NCBI GenBank assembly: GCA_021791455.1
Contig: JAJYWM010000437.1
Span: 790 to 10,501 of the forward strand
Length of the DNA stretch: 9,712 nt
DNA from: a bacterium
Lineage (GTDB): Bacteria; Chloroflexota; Dormibacteria; UBA8260; Bog-877
Direction of reading: 5' to 3'
Part shown: positions 1 to 5,696 of the stretch, piece after piece
Layout of the letters: the number at the start of each line of letters is the position of its first letter
Numbering within the stretch: position 1 is the stretch's first letter
Position numbers and translations under genes: made by a program
Notes under the pieces: model-generated
The model's input: the letters and a program-made list of their open reading frames with translations, nothing else
What the model was told of the DNA's origin: nothing
The model's database searches: none

Positions 1-234
1 GTGGTCAGAGCGGCGGTCGGTGCTGCGACGCAGCAGGCCATAGTTGGTGAACCAGGAGTTGGTGCGCTCCACGGGCCAGCGTTCGCCCATGGGAAGTAGC
101 TTCCTGGCGCGAGCCTGGCCGCGCTTGCGCCTCCGCGCTATGACCACATCGGTGAGGCCGTGCCCAGCACCCCCCATCCCCCCCCGCACCACCTCGTTGT
201 CGTAGCCGCGCGAACCCCAGAGGGCATCCGCTTC
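1..234 (-). pseudogene. IS5-family transposase, internal/C-terminal fragment
   Basis: Read on the minus strand, the sequence encodes residues typical of the C-terminal half of an IS5-family DDE transposase: GYDNEVVR (about 213-187), then GLTDVVIARRRKR (about 159-121), then RWPVERTNSW (about 81-52) followed by TNYGLLRRSTDR. The ERTNSW Glu is the expected catalytic Glu. The preceding SRGYD has Ser where the family usually has the catalytic Asp (usual form DRGYD). Upstream, the frame hits a stop at 238-240, so the N-terminal half is missing; the 3' end runs off the window. A truncated end plus the Asp-to-Ser change points to a dead remnant. It abuts the truncated ATPase gene on the opposite strand. 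Family assignment is by recognition of these motifs; no terminal inverted repeat was found, so the exact edge of the element is unknown. Confidence 0.8.
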
Positions 235-1101
235 CGGCTACAGCGAGAGCCCCGGCTGTGGCTAATCGTGCTCGATGAGATTGACCGAGTTAAAGACTCG
301 GACCCCGGTGCACTGTCGCTTCTAGCGGATACCCTGAAGACGTTGGCGGACCACCAAGTGGACTCGACCATCATGATCGTTGGGGTTGCCGCATCCATAG
401 AGGAACTGGTGGGCGGGCACGAGTCGGCGGCGCGGTCCCTAGTCCAAGTCTCAATGCCGCGAATGGACCCCGAAGAGCTTCGGGACATCCTGGATAAGCG
501 CCTTCCTCTCGCTCGCCTGACAATTGAGTCCCAGGCGTCCGAATTGCTGGTGCGAATGGCAGAGGGGCTGCCCCACTTCGTTCACCTCTTAGCTCTCTAC
601 GCCGGGACCCGGGCCATTGAAGACGATAGAAGCGAAATCACCCGCGCGGACGTGGATGCCGCTATTGCGGTGGCGACTTCGAGTCATACGATGATGAGCG
701 ACTATCAGCGGGCCGTGCGGAGCAACCAGCGGACGACCTTATTTGCCGAGGTCTTGCTGGCGTGCGCGTTTGCCCCCAAGGACTATGACGGGTGGTTCAA
801 AGCGGGCGACGTGACGGCTCCGTTCACCGTAATCGTTGGCCGGAAGGCGTCAATCCAGACCTTCGCCTGGCACCTTAGAGAGCTCACCGTAGTGCAGCGA
901 AACTCTGTGCTGGTCGCCTATGGCGAGCCGCATCGGGTTAGGTACCGGTTCCGGGACCCGCTTCTGCAGCCATTCATAAAGCTCCGAGCGCGCGCATCGA
1001 ATGTGGTCGGCAGACAGACTATGGACGCGTTGGAGAGAGAGTTCCCGCCGACTGGTGTTCCGGAGTCCGACTGGCCCACCGACTTGCTGCCGCTCGTCTA
1101 G
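235..1101 (+). pseudogene. AAA/ORC-like ATP-binding protein, 5'-truncated
   Basis: About 288 residues of an AAA ATPase of the ORC/STAND-like type. Right at the start sits a Walker B motif (LIVLDEIDRV, 259-288). Next come LADTLKTLADH and a sensor-like strand IMIVGVAASIEELV, then LVQVSMPRMDPEELRDIL, a helical lid region (GLPHFVHLLALYAG) and a C-terminal winged-helix-like part ending near 1101. The Walker A (P-loop) region that should precede Walker B by 60-100 residues is absent. The open frame can be extended upstream to a GTG at 160, but those 25 codons are the antisense of the transposase fragment and are not ATPase sequence. The protein therefore cannot bind ATP normally, and I call it a truncated pseudogene. 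Intact relatives are usually annotated only as 'ATP-binding protein' with unknown partners. The last ~80 bases overlap a convergent small gene. Confidence 0.75.
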
Positions 1102-1243
1102 CGATCTCCGACCGCTCCTCAGCCGTGAGCTTCGCGGCTCTGGCCTTCCCGCCCTTCTGGCCCCCTAGCCTCCCCAGCTCGACGGCGGCGGGGTTCTTGC
1201 CCTCGTAGGGGTCGCGGTCCTCGTCTGTGGCCTCGTCCACCAA
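1019..1243 (-). CDS. small Gly/Lys/Ala-rich GGxKGGKARA-repeat protein
   Basis: Encodes a short basic protein with the recognisable block GRLGGQKGGKARAAKL followed by TAEERSEIARRAAASRW. This is a widespread domain of unknown role in actinobacterial and proteobacterial small proteins, loosely likened to histone H1-type tails. The TTG at 1241-1243 is the only usable start near the conserved part, but similarity to the family appears to begin earlier: the same frame upstream reads KPADLNRLAATLVDEATDE (about 1276-1220) before a stop at 1304-1306, with no ATG, GTG or TTG in that stretch. Either a start was lost or a frameshift separates it from its true N-terminus. The family usually ends at ARW; here about 18 residues follow, overlapping the 3' end of the convergent ATPase gene. 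The domain call is good, but whether the gene is intact is doubtful. No function can be assigned. Confidence 0.55.
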   Translation of the reverse strand: MVDEATDEDRDPYEGKNPAAVELGRLGGQKGGKARAAKLTAEERSEIARRAAASRWASRTPEHQSAGTLSPTRP

Positions 1244-1363
1244 GGTGGCGGCGAGCCGGTTCAGGTCGGCTGGCTTCCTTGAGCGCGTAGGTATGGACCC
1301 GGCCTAGCACAGACTTCCGGCCGGTCCGATTCAAACTGACCCACTACCCAGTAGCGTCCGAGC

Positions 1364-1412
1364 TTGACAAAGAAGGGGCTCACCCCTTAGACATAGCTCT
1401 TCCCCTTGGGGA
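1364..1412 (+). promoter_or_regulatory. candidate promoter and palindromic operator of the nucleoside operon
   Basis: A consensus -35 box TTGACA lies at 1364-1369, with a weak -10 candidate TAGACA at 1388-1393 (18-base spacing). Two small perfect palindromes sit on it: AAGGGG-ctca-CCCCTT at 1373-1388, between the boxes, and TCCCC-tt-GGGGA at 1401-1412, just downstream. Such placement is typical of repressor sites, but no regulator gene lies next to the operon in this window. The -35 match is strong and the -10 match weak, so the promoter call is tentative. Confidence 0.45.
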
Positions 1413-1430
1413 CTGGGCCTGGAGAGTGTT

Positions 1431-1437
1431 GGGAGGA
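1431..1437 (+). promoter_or_regulatory. Shine-Dalgarno site fixing the permease start
   Basis: GGGAGGA lies 6 bases before TTG at 1444. The longer frame opens at GTG 1426, which has only a GGAGA run almost touching it, so 1444 is the better start. Confidence 0.6.
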
Positions 1438-1443
1438 CTGACT

Positions 1444-2781
1444 TTGGATTCGACTTTGGGTGTGGCCCGCGCAACCGACACCGGCGGCGAGCATTGGTTG
1501 CCCACCGACTCGTGGAACTTCACCTCATTCGTCCTCGGAATGGTCCTTGAGGCGTACATCTTTGGAATGGCGGCTATCGCCACCGGTTGGGTCGCCATGC
1601 CGACCACCTTGCGGTCGCTGCTCCTCTCATGGGCGCCCCTCTGGCTGATCATCGGAATCGCAGTGGCGGGGCCGCTATCGGACCGGGTAGGAAGGAAGAC
1701 CACCTTCTACATCACCATGACCCTCTATGGGATCGGTGCGATCGGGCTGGTGTTCAGCTTCACATACTGGCTGATCCTGATCTTCCTGGCCCTGATGCTG
1801 TTCGCCGCCGGCGGCGAGATGAACACGATCATGACGGCGTCTCACGAAGTCATGCCCGCCCGACATCGGAGCAAGACCATGATGCTGGAGATCAACGGCA
1901 TCAACCTGGGGAGCCTGATCTTGGCAGCGGTGTCGCTGCTCAGCGCTTACAAGGGTGTGGCCTTCGAAAGAGGCATGATCGCCGCCACCTTCATCGTGGT
2001 CTTGGCCGTACTGTTCTTTGCCAGAACCAGAACTCCCGAGTCGATCAGATGGCTGCGCTCCAAGGGTATGGATCAGCGCGCCGAGACCGAAATAGCCCGC
2101 TTCTACGGCGTGGAGGAGTACCGCGCCCGTGACGCGGCGGCCGCGGAGGAAACGGCTGCCGCGCAGGCGAAGGGGGCCGTCCGCACGGTGTCCATAGGCC
2201 TGCGCCTGGTGGTGATCAGCTGCCTCGCGTTCGCCGGCACCACCGGATTCGGTCTGCTGACGTACGTGCTGGGACCGGCTCACTTCCCGAAGTTGACCGC
2301 CGCCATCCTGCTGGTGGCCAGCATCACCGGCTTTGTGTCCGGCTTCTATGCCCTTTGGGCAGAACGCTGGAGCCGCAAGAAGATGCTCTTGGTGGGATAC
2401 TGCGGCACCTTCCTCGCGACCCTGATCATTGCCCTTACCACCAGCGCTTGGGCCGCCTCGGCGGCGCTGTTCTTCTTCCTCCTCGTCGTCCTCAACGTCT
2501 TCAGCAATGTCAGCTACCTGAGTCAGGACACGCTGAAGGGGGAAGTGTGGCCGACGGGCAGACGCGGAACCTACACGGCGGTGGTCCGGTTTGTGGGCAT
2601 CGGCCTGTACATCCCCACGATCTATCTGACGCAGAGCTACAGCCTCAACACCTTCGTGATCTTCAGCCTTGGGGTCTGGGCGGTGGGCGCCCTTGCTTCG
2701 ATAGTCTGGGCAGTGCGGGGAGTGGAGACTGGTGCCGGAGTCAGCCTTGACGTAGCCTCCGGCACGGTGGGGGCGGCCTGA
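1444..2781 (+). CDS. MFS permease, probable nucleoside or sugar importer
   Basis: A 445-residue major facilitator superfamily permease with twelve predictable hydrophobic spans. The loop after span 2 carries the MFS signature GPLSDRVGRK (about residues 76-85). After span 6 comes TPESIRWLRSKG (about 197-208), the PESPRWL-type motif of sugar porters and related proton symporters. A charged Ala/Glu-rich cytoplasmic loop (about residues 210-240) separates the two six-helix halves, as usual. TTG 1444 is chosen because of the GGGAGGA at 1431-1437; GTG 1426 in the same frame is the alternative. Downstream genes act on nucleosides and ribose, so the likely cargo is a nucleoside or a free pentose. That is inference from context; the sequence alone says only sugar-porter-like MFS. 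A strong hairpin follows 40 bases after the stop. Confidence 0.85.
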   Translation: MDSTLGVARATDTGGEHWLPTDSWNFTSFVLGMVLEAYIFGMAAIATGWVAMPTTLRSLLLSWAPLWLIIGIAVAGPLSDRVGRKTTFYITMTLYGIGAIGLVFSFTYWLILIFLALMLFAAGGEMNTIMTASHEVMPARHRSKTMMLEINGINLGSLILAAVSLLSAYKGVAFERGMIAATFIVVLAVLFFARTRTPESIRWLRSKGMDQRAETEIARFYGVEEYRARDAAAAEETAAAQAKGAVRTVSIGLRLVVISCLAFAGTTGFGLLTYVLGPAHFPKLTAAILLVASITGFVSGFYALWAERWSRKKMLLVGYCGTFLATLIIALTTSAWAASAALFFFLLVVLNVFSNVSYLSQDTLKGEVWPTGRRGTYTAVVRFVGIGLYIPTIYLTQSYSLNTFVIFSLGVWAVGALASIVWAVRGVETGAGVSLDVASGTVGAA

Positions 2782-2821
2782 GCCAGCAGAACCGAGCCAG
2801 GACCGCGCCCAAGATCGGCTG

Positions 2822-2860
2822 GCTCGGCGCCTTGCCGCCAGTTGGGCAAAGGCGCCGAGC
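2822..2860 (+). terminator. strong intergenic hairpin (attenuator, processing site or terminator)
   Basis: Left arm gctcggcgccttgcc (2822-2836) pairs with ggcaaaggcgccgagc (2845-2860): 15 base pairs with one bulged A in the right arm and an 8-base loop. No T-tract follows (gggcccc instead). It lies 40 bases after the permease stop and about 110 bases before the next start. It may lower expression of the enzymes relative to the permease, or stabilise the upstream message. A weak -10-like TACGAT at 2894-2899 could allow a separate downstream promoter, but I found no good -35. Confidence 0.6.
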
Positions 2861-2959
2861 GGGCCCCGATGTCGATGGGTGACCCTGTCCGGATACGATT
2901 TGGGTGCGACTGTGAACGAGGCTCGTCCCGCATCGGGCCTTCGTGACGATTGGTGGCAT

Positions 2960-2965
2960 GGAGGA
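2960..2965 (+). promoter_or_regulatory. Shine-Dalgarno site fixing the deoxyribosyltransferase start
   Basis: GGAGGA ends 7 bases before GTG 2973. Earlier in-frame starts (GTG 2943, ATG 2958) have no such site, and the family normally begins directly with the strand found after 2973. Confidence 0.65.
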
Positions 2966-2972
2966 AGTCCGA

Positions 2973-3503
2973 GTGCGTCTTTACATGGCCGGCCCGCTGT
3001 TCACCCCATACGAGAGGGCATTCATCGCGCAGAATGCGAAAACGCTCCGCGAGCTCGGCTTCGATTGCTTCGTGCCCCACGAGCAGGAGGTGGTCACTCC
3101 CGACGAACGCCAGGGGGCATCACCCGGCGCCGAGGGTCGCTATCAACAGCAGGAGATGGCTGATCTCATCTTTGCCAAGGACAACACCGGGCTGATTGGC
3201 GCGGACGCGGTGGTGGCGCTGTTGGACGGGCCCACCATCGACGACGGCACCGCCTGCGAGATCGGCCTTTTCTACGGCCTCATGCGCCACGATCCCAGCA
3301 AGCTCGGGATTGTCGGAATCCTCACCGATACCAGGGCCAGCGTGGGATTCGAGGGGCGCGGTCTGAACCTCTACGTGCTGGGATGCATCCAGCGAGCGGG
3401 CGCCGTGTTCGACTCGGTTGAGAGTTGCATCCCGACCCTGCAGAGATGGCGATCCCAACTGGAGGTGTCCGCAGGCGCGTCCGACCAGGAGCAGCCAGGT
3501 TGA
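2973..3503 (+). CDS. nucleoside 2-deoxyribosyltransferase-family protein
   Basis: A 176-residue protein of the nucleoside 2-deoxyribosyltransferase fold. It opens with the family hallmark MRLYMAGPLF and contains GADAVVALLDGPTIDDGTA followed by CEIGLFYG. Counting from GTG 2973, Asp70, Asp90 and Glu96 have the same spacing as Asp72, Asp92 and the nucleophile Glu98 of the Lactobacillus enzyme, so the active site looks complete. The family swaps bases on 2'-deoxynucleosides through a covalent deoxyribosyl intermediate. Some members instead hydrolyse nucleosides or nucleoside monophosphates, and sequence alone cannot separate these. The start is set by GGAGGA at 2960-2965; a longer form from GTG 2943 is possible. 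The stop codon overlaps the TTG start of the nucleoside hydrolase gene (TTGA at 3500-3503), so the two are probably translated together. The product is probably cytoplasmic, as no signal peptide is visible. Confidence 0.85.
   Translation: MRLYMAGPLFTPYERAFIAQNAKTLRELGFDCFVPHEQEVVTPDERQGASPGAEGRYQQQEMADLIFAKDNTGLIGADAVVALLDGPTIDDGTACEIGLFYGLMRHDPSKLGIVGILTDTRASVGFEGRGLNLYVLGCIQRAGAVFDSVESCIPTLQRWRSQLEVSAGASDQEQPG
3487..3491 (+). promoter_or_regulatory. Shine-Dalgarno site fixing the nucleoside hydrolase start
   Basis: AGGAG lies 8 bases before TTG 3500, inside the end of the preceding gene. The start overlaps the preceding stop as TTGA, a classic coupling arrangement. Confidence 0.6.
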
Positions 3504-4450
3504 GCACGTCTCGCCCGCGACGTTCGGTGCTGGTGGACTGCGACACAGGGATCGACGATGCTCTGGCGATCCTGCTTCTCGCCAATGACCCTGCCTGCGA
3601 GATAGTGGGAGTGGGCACCGTCGACGGCAACGTGGGTCCGGAACTGGGGGCTGCGAACTCCCTGCGGGTGCTGGAGGTGGCGGGTCTCGGAGCCGTACCG
3701 GTCGCGGTGGGAGCTGCCGCGCCGCTGCTGCAGGTCAGCAACCACGCCGAGTTCTTCCATGGCAAGGATGGTCTGGGTGACGCCAACCTGGCCGCACCCA
3801 CGGGCCACTGGAGCGCCGAGTCGGCGGTGGAGCAGATGCTGAGGGTGGCGCGGTCGCGGCCGGGACAGATAAGTCTGCTCGCCATCGGGCCGCTCACCAA
3901 TGTCGCCCTGGCCCTTGGGGTCGAGCCACGGCTGCCGTCTCTCATTTCCGACCTCGTCGTGATGGGAGGTGCCGTTGGCTCGCCCGGGAACGAGAGCCCG
4001 TGGGCGGAGTTCAACGTGGCGCACGATCCCGAGGCAGCGGAGATCGTCCTGCGGGCACCGTGGCGGGAATTGGTGCTGGTGGGGCTGAATGCCACAAGCC
4101 AGGCGATGCTGGCACCTCGGGATGTCTCTCGCCTGGCGGGGTCGGGATCCGCTGCCGCCAACTTTGCCACGCGCATTCTGGAGCGGCAGATGGCTGCCTA
4201 CGGCCGCTTCGAACTCTGCGACCCCCTGGCCGCCGGCCTGCTGCTGGATCCCTCTCTGGCCACGTACCAGTCGCTGCCGGTGCATGTTGACCTGGACGGG
4301 GCCAGCACTCGGGGCGCGACGCTCGCGGACCGGAGGAGCAGTGTGGTCGAGCTGCCCCCTGAACCCCGCCCCGAGGTGCTGGTCGCAGACAAGGTCGACC
4401 ACGCACGTTTTCTGGCGAGGTTCCTGGATCTTCTGGAGGGGGCCGGGTGA
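3500..4450 (+). CDS. inosine/uridine-preferring nucleoside hydrolase, Cys-type active site
   Basis: A 316-residue nucleoside hydrolase, the usual length for the family, cleaving the N-glycosidic bond of ribonucleosides to base plus ribose. The calcium-binding signature DCDTGIDD is at residues 13-20 (Asp13, Asp15, Asp19, Asp20). Other hallmarks are HGKDGLG (87-93), AIGPLTNVA (128-136), VVMGGA (153-158) and EFNVAHDPEAA (170-180). Near the C-terminus LCDPLAAGLLLDP (239-251) keeps the metal-binding Asp241, but the residue before it is Cys240, where classical group I enzymes have the leaving-group His (HDPLA-type). Cys here is the mark of homology group III as I recall it. TTG 3500 is chosen for its AGGAG and its overlap with the previous stop; in-frame codons upstream (for example ATG 3446) lie inside the preceding gene and would add unconserved residues. 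Ribokinase follows after 36 bases, fitting removal of the released ribose. Confidence 0.9.
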   Translation: MSTSRPRRSVLVDCDTGIDDALAILLLANDPACEIVGVGTVDGNVGPELGAANSLRVLEVAGLGAVPVAVGAAAPLLQVSNHAEFFHGKDGLGDANLAAPTGHWSAESAVEQMLRVARSRPGQISLLAIGPLTNVALALGVEPRLPSLISDLVVMGGAVGSPGNESPWAEFNVAHDPEAAEIVLRAPWRELVLVGLNATSQAMLAPRDVSRLAGSGSAAANFATRILERQMAAYGRFELCDPLAAGLLLDPSLATYQSLPVHVDLDGASTRGATLADRRSSVVELPPEPRPEVLVADKVDHARFLARFLDLLEGAG

Positions 4451-4486
4451 AGTTGGGATCCCCGCCTAGAGGAGGGGGCCACCAGC

Positions 4487-5428
4487 ATGCCTGACGTGGT
4501 GGTGGTGGGCTCTCTGACCATGGACCTCAACGCCTTCTGCGAGCGGATGCCGAAGGCGGGAGAGACCCTGCTCGGCGAGCAGTTCTCCATGGTGCCCGGG
4601 GGCAAGGGCAACAACCAGGCCATCGCCAGCGCACGACAGGGGGCGAGAACGGCAATGGTGGGCAGGGTTGGACGGGACTCCTTCGGCGACCGGGTCTTGG
4701 AGCAATTGGCGTCCGACTCGGTCGAGTTCCTCAAGGTGGTGCGGGATCCGGTGCTGCCGACCGGGATCGCCCACATCAGGGTGGACCGGCAGGGCCAGAA
4801 CAGCATCGTCATGGTGCCGCTTGCCAATGGCTCTATGGACGAGGACGCAGTTCTGGCGGCGGAGGAGACGATAGGGGGTTCGGGACTGCTTCTAACTCAA
4901 CTAGAGATTCCCGTGGCCGCCACCCGAGTCGCCCTGGAGGTCGCGCGTCGGCGGGGCGTGACCACTGTCTTGAACCCCGCCCCGGCCGCCAGGCTCGATT
5001 CAGAGCTCCTCGCTCTGGTGGACTTTCTGGTCCCTAACGAATTCGAGGCGGAAATCCTGACTGGGCAGGAGGCTGGTTCACCGGAAGGAGCGCTGAAGGC
5101 TGCTCGCATCCTTGTGGACCTGGGCTGCCGAGCGGTGGTGGTGACCCTGGGCGAGAGGGGCGCTCTGTACGCCGATCGGAATCTCGTCTTGAGAATCTCG
5201 GCATTGAAGGTCGAGGCGATTGACACCGTGGCCGCGGGAGACGCATTTTGCGGCGGCCTCGCGGCCGGTCTTGCCGCCGGTGCCCCGCTGGAGCAGGCCC
5301 TGGCCAGGGCCACGGCGGCCGGAGCTCTGGCCACCACGGTGACCGGTGCGACCAGCTCACTTCCGACCAACAAGGCGACGATGGAACTGCTGGAGAGCAG
5401 CGGGGGGCCGAGCTTCGAGCGCGGGTGA
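4487..5428 (+). CDS. rbsK: ribokinase (PfkB family)
   Basis: A 313-residue PfkB-family carbohydrate kinase matching ribokinase along its length; it would convert ribose (or deoxyribose) plus ATP to the 5-phosphate. Motifs in order: GSLTMD (8-13), PGGKGNNQAIA (37-47), TQLEIP (137-142, with Glu140), NPAPA (163-167), PNEFEAEILTG (183-193), TLGERGALY (220-228) and DTVAAGDAF (246-254), with catalytic base Asp252. AAGD rather than GAGD is normal for ribokinases. By comparison with E. coli RbsK, the sugar-binding Asp16, Lys43, Asn46, Glu143 and Asp255 are kept (Asp13, Lys40, Asn43, Glu140, Asp252), but Asn14 is replaced by Thr11. This could shift the sugar preference. The start ATG has a strong purine-rich site, AGAGGAGGG, at 4468-4476. 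The gene is last in the operon; a stable hairpin lies 25 bases after the stop. Confidence 0.9.
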   Translation: MPDVVVVGSLTMDLNAFCERMPKAGETLLGEQFSMVPGGKGNNQAIASARQGARTAMVGRVGRDSFGDRVLEQLASDSVEFLKVVRDPVLPTGIAHIRVDRQGQNSIVMVPLANGSMDEDAVLAAEETIGGSGLLLTQLEIPVAATRVALEVARRRGVTTVLNPAPAARLDSELLALVDFLVPNEFEAEILTGQEAGSPEGALKAARILVDLGCRAVVVTLGERGALYADRNLVLRISALKVEAIDTVAAGDAFCGGLAAGLAAGAPLEQALARATAAGALATTVTGATSSLPTNKATMELLESSGGPSFERG

Positions 5429-5453
5429 CAGGCGTGCTGCAGGGCCACCTGTA

Positions 5454-5481
5454 CCGCTCCAGGCAGGCCCGCCTGGAGTGG
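5454..5481 (+). terminator. hairpin ending the nucleoside operon
   Basis: ccgctccaggc (5454-5464) pairs with gcctggagtgg (5471-5481): 11 pairs including one G-T, 6-base loop, 25 bases after the ribokinase stop. No T-run follows, as is common for GC-rich bacteria. I see no gene in the 216 bases from here to the convergent exporter gene's stop. Confidence 0.6.
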
Positions 5482-5696
5482 GCACCGATTGAGGGCGGGC
5501 CCAGAGGGTGCCGGATGGGAATGGTCCTCAGCCCTCACTTCGGGAGTGCCATGCCGTGGGGCTGGTCGGATTGACGCCGGGGTGCGCTCATGGAGTGGAT
5601 GGGCCATGGATGGCGGGACTCATGTTGGGGCGGTATTCAGATCACGGGCCACTTCGAATCCGCCTGGCACGCGTCAACCCATGAGGCGCTGAGCGT

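Noticed and set aside
1329..1351. Sequence resembling the GGGTAGTGGGTCAG-type ends seen near some IS21-like elements (minus strand)
   Set aside because: Similarity is from memory and short; no IstA/IstB coding sequence or partner inverted repeat is present, so I cannot support an element here.
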